From Aquisphaera giovannonii (GTDB lineage: Bacteria > Planctomycetota > Planctomycetia > Isosphaerales > Isosphaeraceae): a DNA stretch of 64,000 bases. Each line of letters begins with the position of its first letter. Position 1 is the stretch's first letter. Made by a program: the position numbers and the translations under genes. Under the pieces are notes generated by a model, which made no database searches, was not told the origin of the DNA, and saw only the letters and a program-made list of their open reading frames with translations. Of this stretch, positions 19,075-27,966 are shown piece after piece. The stretch spans positions 4,154,001 to 4,218,000 of the forward strand of contig NZ_CP042997.1 in NCBI RefSeq assembly GCF_008087625.1, written 5' to 3'.

Positions 19075-20328
19075 GTGCACGTGCTCTTCCTCCACGACGC
19101 CTTCCCCGCCCAGTTCGGCCGCCTCGGCCTGGAGCTGACCCGGCGCCACGGCTGGCGGTGCTCGTACCTGGTGCAGCAGCTCTCGAGCTGCCCGACGCCG
19201 TCGCGGGAGATGCTCGAGTCCCTGGAGATCCACCAGCTCCCCCTGTCGGCCGATCACCGGTCGAGCGAGGGCATCCCCTGGCCGCAGATCTTCGGGGCCT
19301 ACCTGGAGCAGTGCGCGACCGTCGCCGAGGCCCTGCGAGCCCGGCCCGGGCTGCGGCCCGACCTCGTGGTCGCCCACGGCGGGCGGGGTGCACCGACGCT
19401 CTTCCTCCGCGACCACGTGGACGCCCCCCTCGTCGTCTATTGCGAGTACTACTTCGCGACGAGCCATCGCGACATCTCGTACCGGATCGACCTGCCGCCG
19501 GCCGAGCCCGCCCCGTTCTTCCCGCGTTGCATCAACGCCCCGACGCTCGCGGCGCTCGTCGACTGCGACGCCGGCTACTCGGCGACCCGCTGGCAGCGGG
19601 ACTCGTTCCCGGACCGGTTCCGCCCGAAGATCGAGCCGCTCTTCGACGGCATCGACACGGAGCTCTACCGGCCCGGCCCGCCGCCGCAGACGCTCCCCAT
19701 CGGCGGGAAGGACGTCGCGATCCCGTCGGAGACGAAGGTGGTGACGTTCGTCTCCCGGGGCCTGGAGTCGATCCGCGGCTTCGACCTCTTCATGGAAGTG
19801 GCCTCGCGGATCCTCCGCGAGCGATCGGACGTGCTCTTCGTCGTGGTCGGCGGCGAGGAGATCCACTACGGCTGGGACAGGCTGCACACCGGCTCGCCGA
19901 GCTTCAAGCAGTGGGTCCTGGGACGGGGGGACTACGACCTCTCGAGGTTCCTCTTCACGGGCCGCATCCTGCCCGAGCACCTGGCCGAGATCCTGCGGCG
20001 GAGCGACCTGCACATCTACCTCACGGCGCCGTTCGTGGTGTCGTGGTCGCTCTTCAACGCGATGGCGACGGGCCTGCCGGTGCTGGCCTCGGACGTGGCG
20101 CCGGTCCGCGAGGTCGTCGAATCCGGCGTGAACGGCCTGCTCGAGCCGCTCTTCGACGTGGACCGCCTGGCCGCGACGGCGCTGGAGGTCCTGGCGCGGC
20201 CCGCGGACTTCGAGGGAATTCGCCGCCAAGCCCGTCGGACGATCGAGGAGCGATACAGCCTCGACGCCTGCATCCCGCCCATCAAGGGCTTCCTGGAGCG
20301 CGTCGCCTCCGGTCGCGGTGCGGGGTAG
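19075..20328 (+). CDS. Glycosyltransferase, GT4-like, paralogue of the upstream gene
   Basis: 417 residues from a GTG, with GAGGGGATGA upstream that includes the previous stop. The N-terminus is HVLFLHDAFPAQFGRLGLEL. The middle has VVYCEYYFATSHRD and FDGIDTELYRPG, the latter typical of GT4 enzymes. The C-terminal domain has SDLHIYLTAPFVVSWSLFNAMATGLPVLASDVAPVREVV. Here both Glu of the EX7E motif are altered (VVSWSLFNAM). The protein resembles its upstream neighbour in layout, and the two probably modify the same glycan. Cytosolic or peripheral membrane location is expected. Confidence 0.87.
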   Translation: MHVLFLHDAFPAQFGRLGLELTRRHGWRCSYLVQQLSSCPTPSREMLESLEIHQLPLSADHRSSEGIPWPQIFGAYLEQCATVAEALRARPGLRPDLVVAHGGRGAPTLFLRDHVDAPLVVYCEYYFATSHRDISYRIDLPPAEPAPFFPRCINAPTLAALVDCDAGYSATRWQRDSFPDRFRPKIEPLFDGIDTELYRPGPPPQTLPIGGKDVAIPSETKVVTFVSRGLESIRGFDLFMEVASRILRERSDVLFVVVGGEEIHYGWDRLHTGSPSFKQWVLGRGDYDLSRFLFTGRILPEHLAEILRRSDLHIYLTAPFVVSWSLFNAMATGLPVLASDVAPVREVVESGVNGLLEPLFDVDRLAATALEVLARPADFEGIRRQARRTIEERYSLDACIPPIKGFLERVASGRGAG

Positions 20329-20476
20329 AGATCGCCGCCCGGCTCGCCTAGAGTGAAGAGCGCGGAGCCCTGGCACTTGCTCCGCCCGGATCGCTCGCCG
20401 GTTGCGACGCCACGGCGACCCGGCCGCGCCCGACGAAGACCGATCCCGCCCGATCCGCCCCGGGAGGATGTCCGCC

Positions 20477-23400
20477 ATGCCCAAACTCCCAACCCGTTGC
20501 ACCGGCCGACGACCGACCGGCCCGGCGTCCTCCGGCTCAGCGGTCTTCGCGGCGACCTGCATCGTGCTCCTGTGGGCGACGAGCCTTCGCGCGGCCGGGC
20601 CCGGCCCACCCACGAAGGCCTCCATCCAGTTCAACCGGGACGTCCGGCCGATCCTCTCGGAGAACTGCTATTCGTGCCACGGGCCGGACCGGAACCGCCG
20701 CAAGGCGAAGCTCCGCCTCGACGAGCGGGCCTCCGCGCTGGCGTCGAAGGCGATCGTCCCGGGCAAGCCGGGCGAGAGCGCGGCCGTGGAGCGGATCTTC
20801 AGCGACGACGCCGAACTCGTCATGCCGCCGCCGTCGAGCCACAAGGCCCTGACCGCGTCGCAGAAGGAGGCCCTCAAAGCCTGGATCGCCTCGGGGGCCG
20901 AGTACCAGGCGCACTGGGCCTACGTCCCGCCCGAGCGTCCCCCGGTTCCCTCCGTCCGCGACCGCTCGCGCGTCCGCAACCCGATCGACGCCTTCATCCA
21001 GGCTTCGCTCGAGTCGAAGGGGATCGCCCCCTCGCCGGAAGCCGACCGCAGGACGCTCATCCGCCGCCTCTCGCTGGACCTCATCGGCCTGCCGCCGACG
21101 CCCGAGGAGGTTCGCGACTTCGAACGGGACACGGATCCCCGCGCGTACGAGAAGGTCGTCGATCGCCTGCTGAGGTCGCCGCACTACGGCGAGCGGATGG
21201 CCGTCCCCTGGCTGGACATGGCCCGGTTCGCCGACACGGTCGGCTACCACGGCGACCAGGGCCAGCGCGTCTTCCCGTATCGCGACTACGTGATCGACTC
21301 GTTCAACCGCAACAAGCCGTTTAACGTCTTCACGCTCGAGCAGCTCGCCGGCGACCTGCTCCCGGACCAGACGCCCGAGCAGCTCGTCGCGACCTGCTTC
21401 AACCGCCTGAACATGATGACCCGCGAGGGCGGGGCCCAGCCCGGCGAGTACCTGGCCAAGTACGCCGCCGACCGCGTGCGGACCGTGTCCATCACCTGGC
21501 TCGGCTCCACCATGGGCTGCGCGGAGTGCCACGACCACAAGTACGACCCGTTCACCCAGCGGGACTTCTACTCGCTGGCCGCCTTCTTCGCCGACCTCAA
21601 GCAGTGGGGCGTCTACCAGGACTACGACTACACCCCCAACCCCGAGCTGAAGGGCTGGAGCAACGACCACCCGTTCCCGCCCGAGGTCGTCGTCGAGAGC
21701 CCCTACTTGAGGGGGCGTATCGCCCGGCTCCGGGAATCGATCCGGAAGGCGTGCGCGGATGCGATGCCCCGGCAGGAGGCCGAGTTCGAGCGATGGCTCC
21801 GGGCGGCGGCCCCGTTCGTGGAGGAGCATCCCACCGGCTGGCTCACGCCGCGGGCTTCGGTGGAGAAGGGGACGGCGAGGGTCCTCGACGACGGGTCGCT
21901 CCTCCTGGCCGCCGCGGCGCCCGCGAAGGAGCCGCTGACGATCGCGATGAAGCCCGGGCCGGGCCGGGTCGCGCGGATCCGGGTCGAGGCCCTCCCCCTT
22001 GCCTCACACAAGGGCATGATCACACGAGACGGATCCGAGAGTGAGAAGGTGAACATCCGTGCGACCGTCCGTGGCCGCTCCGGCGAGCACCGGGTGGAGT
22101 TCTTCCTGGCCGAGGCCGAGGCGTACGAGCCCCGCTACTTCAACGGCGACGAGGTCCCGGGCGTCCTCGACGGGTGGCAGACCTCGAAGGCCCTCAAGGA
22201 CAGACCCCAGGCCGCAATCTGGTGCCTCGAAACCCCGGCGGACCTGGACGCGGACGACGAGCTGAGGGTCTCGCTCTCGACGGATCACGCCGGCTGCGTC
22301 CGGCTGTCGATATCCCCCTTCGGCTTCGACGCCGGGGGCCGAAACGAGCTGGACCAAGGCCAGCGGCGGGCGATTGCGGATTCCGCGCAAGGCTCCGCCC
22401 GGGGCCCGGAGGTCGCCGAACTGTTCGGCATGTCTCAAGGGTCGCGAGGGCCGGCCTGGGCCGCGCTGAAGGCACTCGCGACGGGCGTCCTCGAGTGCGA
22501 CGCGGGGAAGGCCCACTGCATGGTCGCGCAGGCCGCCCCTCCGCGGACGGTCCGCGTGCTGCCCCGCGGGAACTGGCAGGACGAGAGCGGCCCGGTCGTC
22601 GAGCCGGCGGTCCCGCATTTCCTGCCCGGCGCGAGGGCCCCGGCGGCCAGCCCCGGCGGCCCCCGGCTGAGCCGGCTCGACCTGGCGCGCTGGATCACCT
22701 CGCCGGAGAACCCGCTCACCGCGAGGGTGTTCGTCAACCGGGTCTGGAAGCAGCTCTTCGGGACGGGGATCAGCGCCCAGGTGGAGGACGTCGGCGCCCA
22801 GGGCGAGTGGCCCGTCCACCCGGAGCTGCTGGACTGGCTGGCCGTCGAGTTCCGCGAGGGCGGCTGGGACGTCAAGCGGCTCGTCAAGCTCGTGGTGATG
22901 TCCGACGCCTACCGGCGCGAGTCGAGGGCCCGGGCGGACCTCCGCGACGCGGACCCGAACAACCGGCTGCTGGCCTGCCAGTCGCCCCGCCGGCTCGAGG
23001 CCGAGTTCGTCCGCGACAACGCCCTGGCGATCGCGGGCCTCCTCAACCCGGACCTCGGCGGGCCGAGCGTCTTCCCGTACCAGCCGGCCGGCTACTACGC
23101 CAACCTCCAGTTCCCGGACCGCGAGTACGTCGCCAGCCCGGACGACCGGCAGTATCGCCGGGGCGTCTACATGCACTGGCAGCGGACCTTCCTCCAGCCG
23201 ATGCTCGCCAACTTCGACGCCCCCTCGCGCGAGGAGTGCACCGCGACGCGGAACGTCGCCAACACGCCCCAGCAGGCGCTCACGGTGCTGAACGACCCGA
23301 CGTTCGTCGAGGCCGCCCGGGCCTTCGCGCAGGGCATCATCGGGGGACGCCCCGGCGAGGGGAGCATGTCGGACGCGGACCGGATCAACCGGATCTACTC

Positions 23401-23623
23401 AAGGGCCCTCGCTCGGCCGCCACGGGACCGCGAGCGGGAATCCTTGCTCGCCTTCCTGGCCGCACAGCGGGCGTATTTCGGCAGCCGTCCGGCCTCCGCG
23501 GAAGAGCTGCTCGGCGTCGGCCTCGCGCCCCGGCCGAAGGCAATCGCCCCCGCCGAGCTGGCCTCCTGGACGGCCGTCTGCCGCGTCGTGCTCGGGCTGC
23601 ACGAGACGATCACGAGGTATTGA
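20477..23623 (+). CDS. Planctomycete cytochrome-c / DUF1549 / DUF1553 protein
   Basis: 1048 residues from ATG 20477, nine bases after GGGAGG; an ATG at 20468 is too close to that site. Residues 18-40 form a signal-peptide-like helix (SSGSAVFAATCIVLLWATSL). The cytochrome-C domain has the heme motif CYSCH at 64-68. DUF1549 (about 160-370) contains [17 protein letters not shown] and [14 protein letters not shown]1553 follows from about 740 (LTARVFVNRVWKQLFGTGI through NTPQQALTVLNDP). Between them lies a divergent region of about 300 residues that may bind a ligand. Paired with a downstream DUF1501 gene, but here separated from it by about 430 bases of repeats. Confidence 0.92.
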   Translation: MPKLPTRCTGRRPTGPASSGSAVFAATCIVLLWATSLRAAGPGPPTKASIQFNRDVRPILSENCYSCHGPDRNRRKAKLRLDERASALASKAIVPGKPGESAAVERIFSDDAELVMPPPSSHKALTASQKEALKAWIASGAEYQAHWAYVPPERPPVPSVRDRSRVRNPIDAFIQASLESKGIAPSPEADRRTLIRRLSLDLIGLPPTPEEVRDFERDTDPRAYEKVVDRLLRSPHYGERMAVPWLDMARFADTVGYHGDQGQRVFPYRDYVIDSFNRNKPFNVFTLEQLAGDLLPDQTPEQLVATCFNRLNMMTREGGAQPGEYLAKYAADRVRTVSITWLGSTMGCAECHDHKYDPFTQRDFYSLAAFFADLKQWGVYQDYDYTPNPELKGWSNDHPFPPEVVVESPYLRGRIARLRESIRKACADAMPRQEAEFERWLRAAAPFVEEHPTGWLTPRASVEKGTARVLDDGSLLLAAAAPAKEPLTIAMKPGPGRVARIRVEALPLASHKGMITRDGSESEKVNIRATVRGRSGEHRVEFFLAEAEAYEPRYFNGDEVPGVLDGWQTSKALKDRPQAAIWCLETPADLDADDELRVSLSTDHAGCVRLSISPFGFDAGGRNELDQGQRRAIADSAQGSARGPEVAELFGMSQGSRGPAWAALKALATGVLECDAGKAHCMVAQAAPPRTVRVLPRGNWQDESGPVVEPAVPHFLPGARAPAASPGGPRLSRLDLARWITSPENPLTARVFVNRVWKQLFGTGISAQVEDVGAQGEWPVHPELLDWLAVEFREGGWDVKRLVKLVVMSDAYRRESRARADLRDADPNNRLLACQSPRRLEAEFVRDNALAIAGLLNPDLGGPSVFPYQPAGYYANLQFPDREYVASPDDRQYRRGVYMHWQRTFLQPMLANFDAPSREECTATRNVANTPQQALTVLNDPTFVEAARAFAQGIIGGRPGEGSMSDADRINRIYSRALARPPRDRERESLLAFLAAQRAYFGSRPASAEELLGVGLAPRPKAIAPAELASWTAVCRVVLGLHETITRY

Positions 23624-24056
23624 GGATCGGTCATGTTCGCCGAGTTCCGCTCCTCACTTCCGCGGCTGGTCAAGGTGGCTGCGACTGCCCGCACGCCGCG
23701 GCGTCGCTACGCTCCACCCCAGCCACCCGGAGGAGTATCCAGGGACCGAGGGGTGATTAAGGCGGAGGGCCGCTGTGGCAGAGCCGCAGGCGATGCCACG
23801 GGATCGCCAACGCCTGCCCGCCCGGCCCCGGTCACGGCGCGGGCCTGCCCGCCCGTGGCGTCGCTGCGCTCCGCCACAGCCACCCGGCGCTCTCGCGCGA
23901 GGCCGGAGGAGAGACGAGCCCGCCCGGGTGGCTGTGGCGGAGCCGCAGGCGATGCCACTGGATCGCCTCGGCTCCGCACGGGGCGACGACGCTCCCGCGG
24001 CCCTCTGCCATCCCTCCCCGGCCCGACGCCACGCCGTGAAAGATCGTGAGGCAGTC
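23624..24056. repeat. Repeat cluster B: four alternating inverted copies
   Basis: This intergenic stretch holds four copies of a GC-rich element in alternating orientation: about 23698-23730 (minus), 23771-23808 (plus), 23853-23886 (minus) and 23924-23967 (plus). The plus-strand core reads GCTGTGGCGGAGCCGCAGG, then CGATGCCAC. Neighbouring copies could pair into large hairpins. No gene is supported here; open frames on both strands read into the flanking genes by base composition. Confidence 0.75.
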
Positions 24057-25526
24057 ATGAACACTCCATCGGACCTTCGCGAATGGCGGGCGGCCCTGCG
24101 GCGGCGGGCGTTCCTGAAGAACTCGGTCTACGGGCTGGGCGGGATGGCCCTGGCGACGCTGCTCGACGCGGGGCTGATCTCCGGCCCCGGGGCGGCCCGC
24201 GCGGCCGACGCGGCGAAGCCCGCCGACCGCTGGCGGGGCGTCGTGAATCCCCCCCACAGGCCGGTGAAGGCCCGCCGGGTGATCCACCTCTGCATGGCCG
24301 GCGGGCCGTCGCAGTTCGAGAGCTTCGACCACAAGCCCCGCCTCGCGGCGCTCGACGGCAAGCCCTTCCCGGAGTCGTTCACGAAGGGCCAGCAGCTCGC
24401 CCAGCTCCAGAACATGACCCTCACGGCCCGGGGGCCGACCTGCGGCTTCCGCCGCCACGGCCGGTCCGGCCAGGAGATCTCCGACCTCTTCCCGCACATC
24501 GCGGGGATCGCCGATCGCATGTGCATCATCCGATCGATGACGACGGAGCAGATCAACCACGACCCGGCGCACGCGTTCATGAACTCCGGCTCGATCCTTA
24601 AGAACCGGCCGAGCATGGGCTCCTGGCTCCTCTACGGGCTCGGGGCGGAGACCGACGAGCTTCCCGGCTTCGTCGTCTTCACCTCCGCCGGCGCCACGGG
24701 CCAGCAGCCGGTCTCGGCCCGGCAGTGGTCCGCCGGCCTCCTGCCGAGCAAGTTCCAGGGCATCCAGTTCCAGTCGCGGGGCGACGCCGTCCACTACATC
24801 GCGAGCCCCCCGGGCATCGACCGCGAGCACCAGCGCGAGAGCGTGGCGGAGATCAACCGGCTGAACGCCATGCTGGCCGGGGAGACGAGTGACCCCGAGA
24901 TCCACACGCGGATCGCCCAGTTCGAGCTGGCCTTCCGCATGCAGGCCTCGATCCCCGAGCTGACCGACTTCGGCGGCGAGCCGAAGGGCATCCTGGACAT
25001 GTACGGCATCAAGCACCCCGGCGACGGCAGCTTCGCCTCGAATTGCCTGATGGCCCGGAGACTCGCCGAGCGCGGGGTGCGGATGATCCAGCTCTACCAC
25101 CGGGCCTGGGACCACCACGGCGACATCGCCCACGCCATGCCGACCGCCGCCCGCGAGGTCGACCAGGCGTGCGCCGCGCTCGTGAAGGACCTGGAGCAGC
25201 GTGGCATGCTGGACGACACGCTCGTCCTCTGGGGCGGCGAGTTCGGCCGGACGCCGATGGGGCAGGGGAGCGGCCGCGACCACCACATCCTGGGCTTCTC
25301 GCTCTGGATGGCCGGCGGCGGCATCAAGGGGGGCGTGACCTACGGCGCGACCGACGAGCTCGGCTACAGGGCCGTCGAGGACGTCGTCCACGTCCGCGAC
25401 CTGCACGCGACGATCCTGGACCTCTGCGGCATCGACCACGCGCGGCTGTCCTACAAGTTCCAGGGCCTGGACGTCCGGCTCACGGGCGTCGAGCCCGCGC
25501 GGGTGATCAGGGACATCCTCGCCTAG
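24057..25526 (+). CDS. DUF1501 family protein
   Basis: 489 residues from ATG 24057 (MNTPSDLREW); the frame is open farther upstream only through repeats. An arginine-rich start (LRRRAFLKNSVYGLGGMALATLL) looks like a Tat-type signal. Family segments follow: [67 protein letters not shown], and TYGATDELGYRAVED. It resembles the first DUF1501 protein in the alkaline-phosphatase-like C-terminal half but differs in the middle. Likely exported and partnered with the product of the preceding large gene. Confidence 0.92.
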   Translation: MNTPSDLREWRAALRRRAFLKNSVYGLGGMALATLLDAGLISGPGAARAADAAKPADRWRGVVNPPHRPVKARRVIHLCMAGGPSQFESFDHKPRLAALDGKPFPESFTKGQQLAQLQNMTLTARGPTCGFRRHGRSGQEISDLFPHIAGIADRMCIIRSMTTEQINHDPAHAFMNSGSILKNRPSMGSWLLYGLGAETDELPGFVVFTSAGATGQQPVSARQWSAGLLPSKFQGIQFQSRGDAVHYIASPPGIDREHQRESVAEINRLNAMLAGETSDPEIHTRIAQFELAFRMQASIPELTDFGGEPKGILDMYGIKHPGDGSFASNCLMARRLAERGVRMIQLYHRAWDHHGDIAHAMPTAAREVDQACAALVKDLEQRGMLDDTLVLWGGEFGRTPMGQGSGRDHHILGFSLWMAGGGIKGGVTYGATDELGYRAVEDVVHVRDLHATILDLCGIDHARLSYKFQGLDVRLTGVEPARVIRDILA

Positions 25527-25584
25527 CCGGCCCGTCGCGGGCCGCCTGCCTCCTCGGATCAAGGTCCACCGAAGGGCCCCGCCG

Positions 25585-26073
25585 ATGCGCATCGCGGTCA
25601 TCCTCCACGAGCGGCACGACACCTGGGCGCAGCAGCTCCGCACGAGGCTGGCGGACAGGCCCGTCCGCTGGTACCAGACGAGGTCCGCCGCGGACCTGGA
25701 GGCGGCCGTCGCCGGCCTCTCGTGCGCCGTGGTGCTCATCGACCTGGGCCGGAACCTGACCGAGGGCCTGGCCGACCTGGCCCGGCTGCGGGACCTGGGG
25801 ACCTCGGCGAAGGTGCTGGTCCTGGACCCGGACGCCGTGCCGGGCGTTCCGCTGCTCGCCCGGGAGCTCGGCGCCACGCACGTCCTCTCCGGATTCGCCG
25901 CGCCGCCCGTCGTCTCGGACCTGCTCGACACGTGGGTCGCGGCGGCATCCCGCCAGGCCGACCGCGAGGGATGGTCGCGACGCCTCGAGCCCGGCACGCC
26001 GACGGATGCGGAGAGCTGGATCGACGCGGTCATCCACGACCTCGCGCCGGGGGCCGATGGATTGCTCGCCTGA
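25585..26073 (+). CDS. Small hypothetical protein, possible CheY-like fold
   Basis: 162 residues; ATG preceded by GAAGGGCC. The sequence alternates short hydrophobic strands and helices: MRIAVILHE, then AVAGLSCAVVLIDLGR, AKVLVLDP and ELGATHVLSGF. This pattern resembles a response-regulator receiver domain, with D75-like Asp in VVLIDLG at the phosphorylation position. The acidic pair expected near the N-terminus is not obvious, and no output domain is present. The assignment is by secondary-structure impression only. It lies between the DUF1501 gene and the Mrp ATPase gene. Confidence 0.6.
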   Translation: MRIAVILHERHDTWAQQLRTRLADRPVRWYQTRSAADLEAAVAGLSCAVVLIDLGRNLTEGLADLARLRDLGTSAKVLVLDPDAVPGVPLLARELGATHVLSGFAAPPVVSDLLDTWVAAASRQADREGWSRRLEPGTPTDAESWIDAVIHDLAPGADGLLA

Positions 26074-26222
26074 GCCGCGGCGAGAGCCCCCCCGCCCGAT
26101 CGCCCCCGCCGCGAGGGTGGCCCTTTGGATCGTCCGCGAATAGAATGAGATCGCGGACGCGGAACACCCACGGCCCCGGGCGGGGCGAGCGGCTTTGACG
26201 TTGCAAAGGAAATAGTGGCCTG

Positions 26223-27407
26223 ATGTTCGGCAAGACCAAACCGACGCTGAGCGAGCGGGACGTGCTCGACGCCTTGAAGGGGGTCAAGGATCCGGACCTC
26301 GGCCGCGACCTTGTCGACCTGGGCATGATCAAGGACGTGCGGATCGGCGACGGGACGGTCGCCCTGACCGTCAACCTGACGACGCCCGCCTGCCCGCTCA
26401 AGGGCCAGATCGAGCGCGACGTGCGCAATGCGCTCCAGGCCCGCCTGCCCGGCGAGTGGAACCTGACCGTCAACATGACCGCCGAGGTCCGCGGCAAGGG
26501 CTCGGCGGAGAGCGGCGACATCCCGGGGATCAAGAACGTCATCGCCGTCGGCTCGGGCAAGGGGGGCGTGGGCAAGTCCACCATGGCCGCCTCCATCGCC
26601 TTCGGCCTGAAGTCCTACGGGGCCTCGGTCGGGCTCATGGACGCGGACGTCTACGGCCCGTCGATCCCCCACCTCGTCGGCGCCAACGCCCGGCCCCAGG
26701 CGATCGGCGAGCGGATCCAGCCGATCGAGGCGGCCGGCCTGAAGCTGATGTCGATGGGCTTCCTCCTCGAGCCCGAGCGCGCCGTGATCATGCGCGGGCC
26801 GATGCTCCACGGCATCATCAACCAGTTCCTCCGCCAGGTGGATTGGGGGAGCCTGGACTACCTGGTCATCGACCTGCCCCCCGGCACCGGCGACGTGCCG
26901 CTGACGCTCGCCCAGACGCTGCCGCTGACCGGCGCGGTGGTCGTCTGCACGCCCCAGGAGGTCGCCCTGCTGGACGCGACCCGGGCCATCTCCATGTTCC
27001 GCCAGCTCCGCGTGCCGGTGCTCGGCATGATCGAGAACATGGCCTTCTTCGACGTGCTGGCCTACCTCAAGGACCGCGGCGGCCCCGAGGCCCGCAAGCT
27101 CGCCGAGGGCCGCAACTTCTTCGACCTCCCCGGCGACGAGCGGGCCTACCTGTTCGGCCGCGGTGGCGCCCGGCAGAGGGCCAGGGAGATGGACGTCCCG
27201 TTCCTCGGCGAGGTCCCGCTGAACCTTTATCTGCGGGAGACGGGGGACGCGGGCAAGATGGACAGCGCCCTCCAGCCCGGCTCACCCTCGCGGCCTTACC
27301 TGCTCGGCGTGGTCGAGCAGCTCGCCGCCCAGATCAGCATCCAGAACGAGCGGAAGGCGCAGGAGGCGGCGAAGGCACGGCTCCCGAAGTTGGAAATCCT
27401 GAACTAG
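26223..27407 (+). CDS. Mrp/NBP35-type P-loop ATPase (ApbC family)
   Basis: 394 residues with the standard two-part layout: an N-terminal MIP18/DUF59 domain (residues 8-90, with TPACPLKGQIE) and a ParA/MinD-like ATPase from about 103. The deviant Walker A is GKGGVGKST at 112-120, followed by DADVYGPSIPHLVG. Family members carry Fe-S clusters to target proteins. The CxxC pair usually found after the ENM motif is missing: ENMAFF (271-276) continues into DVLAYLKDRGG with no cysteine. FGRGGARQRAREMDVPFLGEVPL follows as usual. The protein keeps only two cysteines in all, so cluster binding is doubtful. ATG 26223 has AAGGA about 12 bases upstream. Confidence 0.93.
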   Translation: MFGKTKPTLSERDVLDALKGVKDPDLGRDLVDLGMIKDVRIGDGTVALTVNLTTPACPLKGQIERDVRNALQARLPGEWNLTVNMTAEVRGKGSAESGDIPGIKNVIAVGSGKGGVGKSTMAASIAFGLKSYGASVGLMDADVYGPSIPHLVGANARPQAIGERIQPIEAAGLKLMSMGFLLEPERAVIMRGPMLHGIINQFLRQVDWGSLDYLVIDLPPGTGDVPLTLAQTLPLTGAVVVCTPQEVALLDATRAISMFRQLRVPVLGMIENMAFFDVLAYLKDRGGPEARKLAEGRNFFDLPGDERAYLFGRGGARQRAREMDVPFLGEVPLNLYLRETGDAGKMDSALQPGSPSRPYLLGVVEQLAAQISIQNERKAQEAAKARLPKLEILN

Positions 27408-27508
27408 ACTCGCGCCGGCGACGTAATTGCAGGAGGCTTACCTCACCGGCCCGGGCCCGCGACAACGTGCCCGGGTAGAATGCCGGGAGAATTCGAAGGA
27501 GGATCTGC

Positions 27509-27847
27509 ATGTCGATCAAGCAAGGTCTCTTCGCCCTGGTGGTGGCCGTCCCCCTGTTTGCGGCAGCACCCAGGTCCGAGGCTCAGGTCGTTACGGGCGG
27601 CTACATCGGTATCGGTCAGCCTTTCGGCGGGGTCGTGACCCCGCCCCTGCTGACGCCGGCCCCGCTGGTCACGCCCGTCGTCCCCTACGCGGCCCCCTAC
27701 AACACCGTGGTGGTCCGCAGGCCCGTCTATGCCACGCCGTACGTCGGCCCCGGCTGGGGCTACGGCCCCCGCTACTACGGCGGCTACGGCCCCCGCCACT
27801 ACGGCTACGGCCCCTACCGCCGAGGCTTCGGCCGCGGCTGGTGGTGA
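27509..27847 (+). CDS. Small secreted Gly/Tyr/Pro-rich protein
   Basis: 112 residues; ATG preceded by a strong GAAGGAGGA site. Residues 1-25 are a clear signal peptide (MSIKQGLFALVVAVPLFAAA, cut near SEA-QV). The mature part starts with GGYIGIGQPFGG, continues Pro/Val-rich, and ends in repeated GYGPRYYGGYGPRHYGYGPY tracts with an Arg/Gly/Trp tail. Short proteins of this composition are common in Planctomycetes, and none has a defined role that I know. A cell-surface or matrix function is a guess. It is convergent with the glycosylase gene. Confidence 0.8.
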   Translation: MSIKQGLFALVVAVPLFAAAPRSEAQVVTGGYIGIGQPFGGVVTPPLLTPAPLVTPVVPYAAPYNTVVVRRPVYATPYVGPGWGYGPRYYGGYGPRHYGYGPYRRGFGRGWW

Positions 27848-27857
27848 TGGATCTGAG

Positions 27858-27921
27858 GGTCGACCTCGCCCGCGGGCGAGGTCGACCGCGGAAGCCGCGC
27901 CGGGCCCCGACCAGGGGCCCG
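27858..27921. terminator. Two hairpins between convergent genes
   Basis: A perfect 30-base palindrome (27858-27887, arms GGTCGACCTCGCCCG and its complement, no loop) is followed by CCGGGCCCCGACCAGGGGCCCGG (about 27899-27921). They lie between a plus-strand and a minus-strand gene, ten bases past the first stop. No T-tract is present; they probably serve as a shared terminator. Confidence 0.5.
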
Positions 27922-27966
27922 GACGTCGCGGCAAGTCCTCCCGACGCGGGGAGGTGACAAGGGAGC

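Noticed and set aside
23832-26810. A 992-codon minus-strand open frame opposite DUF1501 and Mrp genes
   Set aside because: The plus strand carries two recognisable families with proper starts; the minus frame crosses both and has no recognisable family.
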